Assembly: GCF_023887685.1 (NCBI RefSeq)
Contig: NZ_JAMWMR010000015.1
Location: forward strand, 62,001 to 126,000
Source: Streptomyces macrolidinus
Lineage (GTDB): Bacteria > Actinomycetota > Actinomycetes > Streptomycetales > Streptomycetaceae
Length of the DNA: 64,000 nucleotides
Reading direction: 5' to 3'
Shown in pieces: positions 16,617-24,503 of this stretch (positions are counted from its first letter, which is position 1; each line of letters opens with the position of its first letter). The notes below the pieces were generated by a model, which was not told where the DNA came from, did not search any database, and was given only the letters and a program-made list of their open reading frames with translations. The translations under genes were made by a program, and so were the position numbers.

Positions 16617-16925
16617 CTAGCCACGGGCGCCGTGGGCGGGCGCCAACTCCTCGATGCGGCGGGCCAGTTCGAAGTCGAGTTCGGTGACCGCGCCGCCCAC
16701 GCTGTGGGTGTTCACGGTGAGGGAGACGGTGTGGTAGCTGAGGGTGAGGTCGGCGTGGTGGTCGAGCTCCTCCTGCACCTGGGCGATGTGGACGACCATC
16801 GCGGCGGCGGCGAAGTGGGAGCCGAGCCGATAGGAGCGGGCGAGCCGGTCGCCGTCCAGGGACCAGCCGGGCAGCTGTGCCAGCCGGTCCTCGATCTCCT
16901 TCTGCGGCAGCGGTTCGACGGGCAT
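16617..16925 (-). CDS. 4a-hydroxytetrahydrobiopterin dehydratase (pterin-4a-carbinolamine dehydratase)
   Basis: Small enzyme (102 residues) that dehydrates 4a-hydroxytetrahydropterin, recycling the cofactor of aromatic amino acid hydroxylases; it is also a moonlighting protein in some lineages. The family histidines are visible: His56-His57 in ELDHHADL and His74 in NTHSVGGAVTELD. The ATG at 16925 has a strong AAGGAGCG site; the longer open frame to 16964 lacks one. Probably co-transcribed with the methyltransferase downstream. No aromatic hydroxylase gene in the window. Confidence 0.92.
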   Translation of the reverse strand: MPVEPLPQKEIEDRLAQLPGWSLDGDRLARSYRLGSHFAAAAMVVHIAQVQEELDHHADLTLSYHTVSLTVNTHSVGGAVTELDFELARRIEELAPAHGARG

Positions 16926-17001
16926 GACGTGCGCTCCTTCCCAGAGGTTCGCCCACCCTGTCACATCGCCCGTCCGCGGCTCCGTACGCGCGGCCGTGCC
17001 C

Positions 17002-18069
17002 TCACCGGCGGAGGCACTCCGCGGCGAAGTCGTCCGCCAGGACGGTGATCTCGGCGCGCGCCTCGACCCGCGTCAGCCAGTCGTGCGGCAGGCCGTGGTC
17101 GCCGTGGTGGGCGCCGAGGAGGTTGCCGCAGATGGCGCCCGTGGAGTCGCTGTCGCCGGAGTGGTTGACGGACAGCAGGAGAGCCTGGCGTACGTCCGGC
17201 TCGACGAGCGCGCAGTACACGGCGATGGCGAGCGCCTCCTCCGCGATCCAGCCCCCGCCGAGCGTCTCGGCCTTCCGCGCGGTCGGCGACCCTTCGGCGG
17301 CCAGGTCCAGGGCCTGGCGCAGCGCGTTCGTGGTCTCCTCGTGTCCGGGGTACCGGGCGAGCAGCCGCATGCCGCGCAGCACGGCCCCTTCCAGGGAGTC
17401 GCCCTCGATCAGGTGGGTGACGATCGCGGCGAAGGCTCCCGCGGCGTAGTAGCCGGTGGGATGGCCGTGGGTGATCTGGGCGCAGCGCGCGGCCATGACG
17501 AACGCCGTCTCGGCAGCGACGCGGACCAGCCCGAAGGGGGCGGAGCGCATGACCGCGCCGCAGCCCTTGGAGTCGGAGTTGACGGGACCGGGCGGGCCCA
17601 GCTCGGTCGCCGGGTCCGGCACGAAGGCATGGGCGAGGCCGGAGAGGCAGGCGTTGCCGGGTGCGCGTCGCGCGTACAGCCAGTGCTGCGCGGCCAGGCC
17701 GTGGTGGACATCCGCGGGCGGGCGGGACAGGTGTTGGGTGTCGAGCCAGCGGCCGTACGCTTCCCGGACCAGCAGGGGCCAGCCGCCGCCCAGGCCCTTG
17801 TGCCGTTCGCGCTCGTGGGCCCGGTGGAGTCCTTCGACGGTGAAGAGGGTCATCTGGGTGTCGTCGGTGACCCGGCCCGTGACGCCCTGGGCGTCGGGTA
17901 CGAGCCCGGTGACGCCCCGCGCGCCGTGCGCGGCCCGGATGCGGTCCAGGGAGAGGAACTCGACGGGGTAGCCGAGGGCGTCACCGATGGCGCCGCCGAG
18001 AAGGCAGCCGCGCACGCGGGCCCGGTAGACCGCCGTGGCCTCCCAGGGCGGGGCATTCCGGTCGTCCAT
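17002..18069 (-). CDS. ADP-ribosylglycohydrolase family protein
   Basis: DraG/ARH-type hydrolase, 355 residues, all-alpha fold with a binuclear Mg or Mn centre, removing ADP-ribose from proteins or small molecules. The metal motifs are complete: GGAIGDALGYPVE near 25-37, VTDDTQMTLFT at about 67-77, and HSGDSDSTGAI near the C-terminus. No ADP-ribosyltransferase is encoded nearby, so its target is not evident. Divergent from an XRE regulator with only 28 bp between starts, so the two promoters must overlap and the regulator may control it. Confidence 0.93.
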   Translation of the reverse strand: MDDRNAPPWEATAVYRARVRGCLLGGAIGDALGYPVEFLSLDRIRAAHGARGVTGLVPDAQGVTGRVTDDTQMTLFTVEGLHRAHERERHKGLGGGWPLLVREAYGRWLDTQHLSRPPADVHHGLAAQHWLYARRAPGNACLSGLAHAFVPDPATELGPPGPVNSDSKGCGAVMRSAPFGLVRVAAETAFVMAARCAQITHGHPTGYYAAGAFAAIVTHLIEGDSLEGAVLRGMRLLARYPGHEETTNALRQALDLAAEGSPTARKAETLGGGWIAEEALAIAVYCALVEPDVRQALLLSVNHSGDSDSTGAICGNLLGAHHGDHGLPHDWLTRVEARAEITVLADDFAAECLRR

Positions 18070-18097
18070 ACTTCCGCTCCTCGACTAGGGTCGTGCC

Positions 18098-18934
18098 ATG
18101 ACCATTGTCGCGTCCGACGCCATCGCGTTGTCACCAGGGTCTTCCGAACCGGGCATCGGCCCGCTGTTGCGCCGCTGGCGCGAGCAACGACGGCTCAGCC
18201 AAATGGAGTTGGCCCTGCGCGCCGACTCCTCGGCGCGGCACATCAGCTTCATCGAGACGGGCCGCTCGCGCCCGAGCGAGGAGATGGTGCTGCGCCTCGC
18301 GGAGCACCTGGACGTGCCGGTCCGCGAGCGCAACGCGCTGCTGCTGAGCGCCGGTTACGCCCCGCACTACTCGGAGACCCCGCTGACGGACCCGTCGATG
18401 GGGACGTTGCGTACGGCCATGGAGCGGCTGATCAAGGGCTACGAGCCCTATCCGGCGCTGGTGGTCGACGCGTTGTACAACGTGGTGGCGGCGAACCGGG
18501 GCATCATGATGTTCCTGGAGGACGTCCCGAAGCACATGCTCGCCGCACCCCTGAACGTGATGCGTCTGTCGCTGCATCCGCAGGGCCTCGCGCCGCGCAT
18601 CCTGAACCTGCGCGAGTGGCGCCACCACCTGCTGGCGCAGATGGACCGGCAGATCGCCTTGCAGCGCTCGTCCGAGCTGCGCGCGCTGTACGAGGAGGTG
18701 GCGGCGTATCCGGTGCCCGACGCCCCGGACCACGCGGATTCCGAACTGGACGAGCCCGTCGCCTACTTCGCGCTCCCGATGCGCATCGCGCACGACGGCC
18801 ACGCGCTGTCCTTCATCTCGTCCATCTCCACCTTCAACACCCCGATGGACGTCACGGTCGCGGAACTGGCCATCGAGACGTTCCTCCCCGCGGACGCGGC
18901 GACGGTGAAGTACCTCCAGACCACGGATATGTGA
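18098..18934 (+). CDS. XRE-family regulator with MmyB-like ligand domain
   Basis: 278 residues. An N-terminal helix-turn-helix (residues about 25-80; RLSQMELALRADSSARHISFIETGRSRPS) is followed by a MmyB-like ligand-binding domain in which LVVDALYNVVAANRG is the typical segment. MmyB-type regulators in Streptomyces have been proposed to bind fatty-acid-like ligands. It lies 28 bp divergent from the ADP-ribosylglycohydrolase gene and on the same strand as a second XRE gene 120 bp downstream. Target unknown; autoregulation and control of the divergent gene are likely by position. Confidence 0.92.
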   Translation: MTIVASDAIALSPGSSEPGIGPLLRRWREQRRLSQMELALRADSSARHISFIETGRSRPSEEMVLRLAEHLDVPVRERNALLLSAGYAPHYSETPLTDPSMGTLRTAMERLIKGYEPYPALVVDALYNVVAANRGIMMFLEDVPKHMLAAPLNVMRLSLHPQGLAPRILNLREWRHHLLAQMDRQIALQRSSELRALYEEVAAYPVPDAPDHADSELDEPVAYFALPMRIAHDGHALSFISSISTFNTPMDVTVAELAIETFLPADAATVKYLQTTDM

Positions 18935-19054
18935 CGACACGTCAAGCAGGCGGGGGATTCGGCCCCGAAGTGATCACGACGCGTCCGCCCTCGTGTGCGT
19001 TTCGCGTGAACGTGGCACACTGCTCGCGTACTTCGGCCACTAGGGAGGCGTCGC

Positions 19055-19918
19055 GTGAGCGAGCGGCGGGCTGCGCCGACGGTGGGGCAGGTGGTCCTCG
19101 GGCGTCGGCTGCAGGAGCTGCGGGAGAGCGCCGGGCTCAAGCGGGAGGAGGCGGCGCGGGTCCTGCGCGTCGCCCCGGCGACCGTACGGCGTATGGAGAT
19201 GGCCGAAGTCTCGCTGAAGATCCCGTACGTACAGGTGCTGCTCTCGACGTACGGTGTGCCCGACGAGGAGGTCACCGCCTTCGTCCGGCTCGCCGAAGAG
19301 GCCAACGAGCCCGGCTGGTGGCAGCGTTACCACGACGTCCTGCCCGACTGGTTCAGCCTGCATGTGAGCCTGGAGGGCGCCGCCCGCATCATCCGCTCGT
19401 ACGAGCCCCACTTCGTACCCGGACTGCTCCAGACCGAGGACTACGCGCGCGCCGTGCTGGAGGCCGGGACCGTCGGGCAGGTCCGCCCGCAGGACATCGA
19501 GCGGCATGTGGCGCTGCGGCTGGCCCGGCAGAAGCTGCTCACGCGCGAGAACCCGCCCCACCTCTGGGTGATCATGGACGAGACGGTGCTGCGCCGCCCG
19601 GTCAGCAACCGCTCCGCCGTGATGCGCGACCAGCTCGGCCGACTCCTCGAGATCAGCGAGAACCCCGGGATCACCTTGCAGGTCGCGGAGTACGCCGTCG
19701 GCCCGCACCCGGGGACGTACACCCCGTTCGTGCTGTTCCGCTTCGCCGAGCCGGAACTGCCCGACATGGTCTACAGCGAGTACCTGACCGGCGCCCTCTA
19801 TCTCGACTCGCGCACCGAAGTGGCCATGCACCTGGAGGTGTTGGACCACATGTCCGCGAAGGCGGCCTCCGTGCAGCGCACGAGGGACATTCTGCGGGAG
19901 TATCGCGACACCTTCTGA
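19055..19918 (+). CDS. XRE-family regulator with DUF5753 (Scr1/WhiJ-like)
   Basis: 287 residues: HTH at about 12-65 (LKREEAARVLRVAPATVRRMEMAEV), then the DUF5753 effector region with the characteristic IIRSYEPHFVPGLLQTEDYARAVLEA near residue 108. This class is greatly expanded in Streptomyces, often beside a small DUF397 protein, and some members (WhiJ, BldB-partner loci) act in development. Here no DUF397 gene follows; instead a DUF574 methyltransferase gene starts 83 bp downstream. Start ATG/GTG: the GTG at 19055 after GGGAGG is used. Confidence 0.92.
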   Translation: MSERRAAPTVGQVVLGRRLQELRESAGLKREEAARVLRVAPATVRRMEMAEVSLKIPYVQVLLSTYGVPDEEVTAFVRLAEEANEPGWWQRYHDVLPDWFSLHVSLEGAARIIRSYEPHFVPGLLQTEDYARAVLEAGTVGQVRPQDIERHVALRLARQKLLTRENPPHLWVIMDETVLRRPVSNRSAVMRDQLGRLLEISENPGITLQVAEYAVGPHPGTYTPFVLFRFAEPELPDMVYSEYLTGALYLDSRTEVAMHLEVLDHMSAKAASVQRTRDILREYRDTF

Positions 19919-19920
19919 CA

Positions 19921-19954
19921 CGTCTTGCCAGACGTCTTGCCAGACGTCTTCTGA
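19921..19954. repeat. 12-bp tandem repeat, 2.8 copies, between XRE and DUF574 genes
   Basis: CGTCTTGCCAGA occurs at 19921-19932 and 19933-19944, then CGTCTTCTGA at 19945-19954. The embedded ACGTCTTG units start two bases after the XRE stop codon. Could be a binding array or a small slippage product. Confidence 0.7.
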
Positions 19955-20001
19955 CTGCACGTCATCTTCGAGTCACCTCTTCTCCCTTCAGGAGCATCCT
20001 C

Positions 20002-20820
20002 ATGACGAACGGACGTGAAGCGGCACCCACCCAGCTCGACACCAGCCGGCCTCATCCCGCGCGGGTGTACGACTGGTGGCTGGGCGGCAAGGACAACTAC
20101 CCGGTGGACGAGGAGCTGGGCCGGAAGATACTCGCCGTGGATCCGGCCGTACGGCGCGGAGCGCGCGCCAACCGCCGGTTCATGCGCAAGGCCACGCGGG
20201 CTCTGGCGCACGCGGGGGTGCGCCAGTTCCTCGACGTCGGCACGGGCATCCCCACCTCCCCCAACCTCCACCAGGTCGCGCAGGAGATCGTCCCGGCGGC
20301 GCGTGTGGTGTACGCCGACAACGACCCGATCGTGCTGCGGCATGCCGAGGCGCTGTTGCAGGGGACCGACGAGGGTGTCACCGACTACGTCCACGCGGAC
20401 GTCCGTGACGTGGACGCGATCCTCTCGCTGGCCTCGAAGACCCTGGACTTCGACCAGCCGGTGGCGCTCTCGCTGATCGCCATCACCCACTACCTGAGCG
20501 AGGACCCGGCGGTCGATGACGTGTACGGGCTGCTGAAGCGGTACGTCGACGCGCTCGCCCCCGGCAGTCATCTGGTCCTCTCCCAGGTCACCCCGGACCT
20601 GGACCCGGCCGCCATGGAGCGGGCGGCCACGCTGTTCCGCCGTAGTGGAACCCCGATGCACCCGCGCTCGCGCGCGGAGTTCTCGCGCTTCTTCGACGGC
20701 ATGGAACTGCTGGAGCCCGGTGTGCTCCCGGTCTCCGAGTGGCGTCCTGAGGAGGAGGATCTGGCGGCGACGGCGGAGGGCGTCGTGCCGGTGTACGCCG
20801 GGGTCGCGCGCAAGCTCTGA
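20002..20820 (+). CDS. SAM-dependent methyltransferase, DUF574 family
   Basis: 272 residues with the family hallmarks: HPARVYDWWLGGKDNYPVDE near residue 18, FLDVGTGIPTSPNLHQVAQ (SAM motif I variant) near 76, VVYADNDPIV, and DFDQPVALSLIAITHYL. This actinobacterial family typically lies beside XRE/DUF5753 regulators, as here. Function is unproven; a methylated small molecule or protein is assumed. Start ATG at 20002 follows AGGAG. The frame is open far upstream by chance. A bidirectional hairpin ends the transcript. Confidence 0.9.
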   Translation: MTNGREAAPTQLDTSRPHPARVYDWWLGGKDNYPVDEELGRKILAVDPAVRRGARANRRFMRKATRALAHAGVRQFLDVGTGIPTSPNLHQVAQEIVPAARVVYADNDPIVLRHAEALLQGTDEGVTDYVHADVRDVDAILSLASKTLDFDQPVALSLIAITHYLSEDPAVDDVYGLLKRYVDALAPGSHLVLSQVTPDLDPAAMERAATLFRRSGTPMHPRSRAEFSRFFDGMELLEPGVLPVSEWRPEEEDLAATAEGVVPVYAGVARKL

Positions 20821-20836
20821 GCGAGCGGGACATGAC

Positions 20837-20869
20837 GGTGCCGCGCCCCTGCGGAGGGAGCGCGGCACC
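20837..20869. terminator. bidirectional terminator hairpin between DUF574 and OsmC genes
   Basis: GGTGCCGCGC (20837-20846) pairs exactly with GCGCGGCACC (20860-20869); an inner CCCT/AGGG pair extends the stem with a single bulged A. It sits 16 bp from both convergent stop codons. Confidence 0.8.
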
Positions 20870-20885
20870 TCGAACGTGACCGGCG

Positions 20886-21311
20886 TCAGGCGAGCTTGGC
20901 CGTGAGCGTGATCGTCGTACCGGCCAGGGCCTGGCTGACCGGGCAGTTCTGCTTGGCGCCCTCGGCGGCGGCGCTGAAGGTGTCGGCGTCGATGCCGGGG
21001 ACGGTCCCCTCGACGGTGAGATGGATACCGGTGATGCCCGTCCCCGGCTGGAACGTGACGTCGGCCGAGGTGGTGAGCTTGGTGGGCGGGGTACCGGCGC
21101 CCGCCAGACCGTGTGCCAGGGCCATGGAGAAGCAGCTCGAGTGGGCGGCGGCGATCAGTTCCTCGGGGCTGGTCTTGCCGTTCGCCTTCTCCGCGCGCGA
21201 CGGCCACGACACCGGCTGCTCACCGATGCCGGAGGAGTCGAAGGTGACGACGCCGTTGCCCTCGAGCAGATTGCCTTCCCAGACCGTGTGTGCGCTGCGC
21301 GTGGTTGCCAC
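20886..21311 (-). CDS. OsmC/Ohr family peroxiredoxin
   Basis: Thiol-dependent hydroperoxide reductase of the OsmC type, 141 residues. The two redox cysteines are present: Cys60 (HSSCFSMAL) and Cys123 (QNCPVSQAL), with the partner Glu/Arg region SRAEKANGKTSPEEL before the first. It detoxifies organic peroxides, usually with lipoylated protein or dithiol donors. The start is GTG at 21311, preceded by GAAAGGAAG. No OhrR-type regulator adjoins it, which favours OsmC (sigma-factor controlled) over Ohr. Confidence 0.92.
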   Translation of the reverse strand: MATTRSAHTVWEGNLLEGNGVVTFDSSGIGEQPVSWPSRAEKANGKTSPEELIAAAHSSCFSMALAHGLAGAGTPPTKLTTSADVTFQPGTGITGIHLTVEGTVPGIDADTFSAAAEGAKQNCPVSQALAGTTITLTAKLA

Positions 21312-21418
21312 GGTTCTTCCTTTCGGTTTGGGCCCGTTGCCGGGTTCCGTCAGGCACATCCGATCACACGCGGAGGCGGCACACCGGGTGAACGGTGCGG
21401 CGCGTTCGGGCGGCGGGG

Positions 21419-23560
21419 TCAGGCGGCGCGTTCGTTCTCGGCCTCGGCCGCGGGCGCGGGCGTGGCCTCCGTCCCGCCCACGCGCGCGGTCAGCGGCGTC
21501 CCGGGGACGGCGCACTCGCGCAGCCAGCGGCGGAAGACGTGATGGATCCGCTCGGCGCCGACGAGTTCGCTGCCGTCCCGCGCCGGGGCGGACAGCGTCG
21601 TCGGCGACAGCAGGAAGGGGCGGCCCTGGGCGCCGCCGAGTCCGCCGTGCGAGCCGATCTGCTCCTCGAACGCGAGCACCTCGCCCTCTGCGGGGTCGCA
21701 CCAGGAGTTGACCATGATGTCGGCGGTGTGCGGGAAGGAGTGCGTGCGGCGCACGGCGTCCGCGGCGCCGGGGCCGAAGCCGGTGAGCGGACCGGTCTCG
21801 TCATCGAGCCGGTCGACCGGGATCTCCGCCCCGTGCGCCCCCAGCACCACCCCGCCGTGTTCCTCGCTGCGTACGAGGAGGAAGCCGATACCGGGGTGGT
21901 GGGCGAGCGTGGACAGCAGCGCGGGATGGCGGCGGTCGATCTCCTCCTTGCTCATCCGGTGCGGCACGTCCGGGAAGGAGACGAGACCGAGGTTGCCGGA
22001 GGCCAGCACGAGCGGCTCGGAGCGGCGAGGCGCGGGCCGGTGCTTCTCCCCGCCCTCCTCGACCGGCCGCCGCAGCGCGGCCCGTACCGCCGCGCGCGCC
22101 TCGGTCCCGCTGTGCGTGCTCTCCGCCTTGCGAGGCACGGGCAGGCCGCAGCCGGCCCGGACCAGGTCGCCCAGGCTGAGTCCGTACCGCGACCGGAAGG
22201 TCTCCCCCGGGCTCTGGCCGTGGTCGGACAGGACGACGATCCGGTACGGGCGCGGGGCGTGCTCGGCGACCTGGGCGAGCAGCGCGAGCGAGCGGTCCAG
22301 CGTCCGGAGGACCTTCTCGGCGTCGCGGCTGTGCGGGCCGGAGTGGTGGGCCACCTCGTCGTACGCCACCAGGTCGGCGTAGACCGCGGTGCGGCCGGCG
22401 AGCATGTCCCCGATCACCGCGGCGACGACGACGTCCCGTTCGACGACGGTGGCGAAGGCGCGGACGAGGGGGTACAGGCCGCCGCGGCCGACCCGGGGCC
22501 GCCGCTTCGCGCAGCGCGCGCGAAGGGACTGGCCCATCTCGCGGCCGACCTCGGCGACGAAGGACATGGCGGTGCGGACCGCGTTGGCGGGGTCGCGGAA
22601 GTAGGCGAAGTACCCGGCGCGGGACCGGTTCTCCTTGCCTCGTCTCGCGGACACGGACAGGACGAGGGCGAGTTGGCCGGCGCCGCCGCTGAACAGGTTG
22701 CCGCGGCTGGCGCCGTCGGTGGTGAGGAGCCCGCCGTCACCGGTCCGTGCGACGGCGCGGCGCTGGAGTTCGGCGGCGCTCGTCGGCCGGTTGGAGACCA
22801 TGACCTCGTGCCGGTCCTTCTCGTACCACCGGAAGGCCGGGATGTCGTGGTTGGAGCCGTGCAGGATGCCCAGTTGGCTGGCGCCGGTCTGGCTGGACCA
22901 GTCGGTGCGCCAGGAGGTGAGGCGGTGGGAGGGGCCCTGACCGTCGCGGGGGTCGAGCCAGGAGGCGACGGTGGGCATGAGCCCCTTGTCGACGGCCGTC
23001 CGGAGCACCTCGTATCCGACGCCGTCGAGTTGGACGAAGACGACGCCCGGCGTGGCGGGCCCGGCCTGTCCGCCGTCACGTCGTCGCCCGTGCCGCCGGT
23101 CGGCGAGCCGGGAGAGCCGTCTGCGGTACGCGTCGTCGTCCCGTACGGCGAGGGCGCCGCCGGTGGCCGAGGCCACGGCCGACATCGCGGCGGCGACGAC
23201 CACCGCGGTCTCCAGGGCGGCCTGGCCGTGACCGGAGGGGTTGAGGCGCAGAGCGAGCAGCAGCAGGGAGCCGTTGAGGAAGAAGACGAGCAGCCCGAGG
23301 ACGAGGGCGGGCACGAGCAGCAGCAGCCGCACCAGCAGGGGCCACACCAGAGAGGACAGCAGGCCGAAGACACCGGCGCCCGCGGCGGCGGTGAGAGCGA
23401 CGCGGGTGAAGCTGTCGCCGCCCGCGGACTCCAGCCGGAAGTCGGGGAGGAACGCGGCGAGGACGAGCAGGGTGACACTCGACGCGGCCCACACGGCGAT
23501 ACTCCGCCACACTCCACTGAGCACACGTCGCAGGCGCCCGTGACCCACACCACACCTCAT
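21419..23560 (-). CDS. membrane-anchored type I phosphodiesterase/alkaline phosphatase superfamily protein with holin-like N-terminus
   Basis: 713 residues. The first 150 hold about four transmembrane segments resembling the mycobacterial four-helix holin family; the remainder is a phosphodiesterase/nucleotide pyrophosphatase fold facing, by inference, either side of the membrane. Metal ligands are recognisable: FVQLDG near residue 175, the nucleophile region QTGASQLGILHG, LVAYDEVAHHSGPH and the late LSDHGQSPG. Substrate unknown: a phospholipid head group, teichoic-acid-like polymer or nucleotide is possible. The start could be any of several early codons; ATG at 23560 retains the first hydrophobic segment. 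Divergent from the MBL-fold gene, separated by a 13-bp tandem repeat. Confidence 0.85.
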   Translation of the reverse strand: MRCGVGHGRLRRVLSGVWRSIAVWAASSVTLLVLAAFLPDFRLESAGGDSFTRVALTAAAGAGVFGLLSSLVWPLLVRLLLLVPALVLGLLVFFLNGSLLLLALRLNPSGHGQAALETAVVVAAAMSAVASATGGALAVRDDDAYRRRLSRLADRRHGRRRDGGQAGPATPGVVFVQLDGVGYEVLRTAVDKGLMPTVASWLDPRDGQGPSHRLTSWRTDWSSQTGASQLGILHGSNHDIPAFRWYEKDRHEVMVSNRPTSAAELQRRAVARTGDGGLLTTDGASRGNLFSGGAGQLALVLSVSARRGKENRSRAGYFAYFRDPANAVRTAMSFVAEVGREMGQSLRARCAKRRPRVGRGGLYPLVRAFATVVERDVVVAAVIGDMLAGRTAVYADLVAYDEVAHHSGPHSRDAEKVLRTLDRSLALLAQVAEHAPRPYRIVVLSDHGQSPGETFRSRYGLSLGDLVRAGCGLPVPRKAESTHSGTEARAAVRAALRRPVEEGGEKHRPAPRRSEPLVLASGNLGLVSFPDVPHRMSKEEIDRRHPALLSTLAHHPGIGFLLVRSEEHGGVVLGAHGAEIPVDRLDDETGPLTGFGPGAADAVRRTHSFPHTADIMVNSWCDPAEGEVLAFEEQIGSHGGLGGAQGRPFLLSPTTLSAPARDGSELVGAERIHHVFRRWLRECAVPGTPLTARVGGTEATPAPAAEAENERAA

Positions 23561-23642
23561 CTCGTCCTCGTCCGGCCGGGGTCGCCGCAGACCCTACCTC
23601 TGCCCGTAGGCTTCGGACAGCGCGGGAAGGACCGGGCGGGAC

Positions 23643-23705
23643 GGACTCGGTGGTCGGACTCGGTGGTCGGACTCGGTGGTCGGACTCGGTGGTCGGACTC
23701 GGTGG
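23643..23705. repeat. 13-bp tandem repeat, almost five copies, in the leader of the MBL-fold gene
   Basis: GGACTCGGTGGTC is repeated head to tail at 23643, 23656, 23669, 23682 and 23695 (last copy incomplete), all identical. It lies between the promoter region and the GGAAGGAGG site of the gene at 23730, so it is transcribed as leader RNA. Identical copies suggest a recent slippage expansion that may vary between strains. Confidence 0.9.
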
Positions 23706-23729
23706 GACGGACGGGAAGGAGGCGACGAG

Positions 23730-24503
23730 GTGTCGGTGGAGATCACGTGGTGGGGCCATGCCACGTGCACGGTCGAGGACTCCGGGGTGCGGGTGCTCAC
23801 GGACCCGCTGTTCGCGCGCCGTCTCGCGCATCTGCGGCGCCGCCGGGGTGCCCCGCCGCCGCCCGAGGCCGCGATCGCGGATGTGGTGCTCGTCTCCCAT
23901 CTGCACGCCGACCACCTGCACGTGCCGTCGCTGGCCCGGCTCGCCCCGGACACCCGGCTGCTGGTGCCGCGCGGTGCTCCCGCCCAGGTACCGGGGCTGC
24001 GCAAGCTCGACCGGCTGCGCGTCACGGAGGTCTCGCCCGGCGACCGGGTCCAGCTCGGTGACCTGGTCGTACGCGTGGTCCCCGCCCATCACGACGGGCG
24101 TCGGCTGCCGTTCGGGCGGCCCCGCTGCCCCGCGCTCGGCTTCGTCGTCGAGGGCGAGGCACACACGTACTTCGCCGGGGACACCGGGCTGTACCCGTCC
24201 ATGGCGGAGGAGGTCGGGCCGGTCGACGTGGCGCTGCTGCCGGTCGGCGGCTGGGGGCCGAACCTCGGGGAGGGGCATCTGGACGCGGGGCGTGCGGCCG
24301 AGGCGTTGGCGCGGCTGATGCCCCGCAGCGCGGTGCCGATGCACTACGGCACGTACTGGCCGATCGGCATGGACGCCGTGCGCCCCCATGAATTCCACGC
24401 GCCGGGCGACGAGTTCGCGCGCCTTGCCGCGCAGCACGCGCCCCAGGCTGCGGTCCATCTCCTGGCCCACGGCGAGAGCGTCCGTCCGGAGGCCGCCTCG
24501 TGA
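23730..24503 (+). CDS. MBL-fold metallohydrolase (UlaG-like)
   Basis: 257 residues. Metallo-beta-lactamase fold with WWGHATCTVE at the N-terminus, the zinc motif HLHADHLH near residue 60, the VPAHHDGR loop, YFAGDTGLY and final MHYGTYWPIG. Resembles UlaG-type lactonases/phosphodiesterases and NAPE-PLD relatives. The GTG at 23730 follows GGAAGGAGG; an upstream in-frame ATG at 23676 falls inside the 13-bp repeat and is rejected. Its end overlaps the DedA gene start by four bases (GTGA), so the two are translationally coupled. Confidence 0.9.
   Translation: MSVEITWWGHATCTVEDSGVRVLTDPLFARRLAHLRRRRGAPPPPEAAIADVVLVSHLHADHLHVPSLARLAPDTRLLVPRGAPAQVPGLRKLDRLRVTEVSPGDRVQLGDLVVRVVPAHHDGRRLPFGRPRCPALGFVVEGEAHTYFAGDTGLYPSMAEEVGPVDVALLPVGGWGPNLGEGHLDAGRAAEALARLMPRSAVPMHYGTYWPIGMDAVRPHEFHAPGDEFARLAAQHAPQAAVHLLAHGESVRPEAAS

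Noticed and set aside
16924..20001. First 1,000 codons of a rightward frame of 1,298 codons that ends in the DUF574 gene
   Set aside because: Only the last 272 codons (from 20002) code for the real methyltransferase. The upstream part is antisense to, or out of frame with, other genes.
21395..23640. Rightward frame of hundreds of codons opposite the phosphodiesterase gene
   Set aside because: Antisense shadow of a gene with clear metal-binding motifs and no domain of its own.
23643..23705. 13-bp repeats as a coding element using the ATG at 23676
   Set aside because: Translation from inside the repeat would put a nonsense leader on the MBL protein; the GTG at 23730 has a better ribosome site and fits the family.
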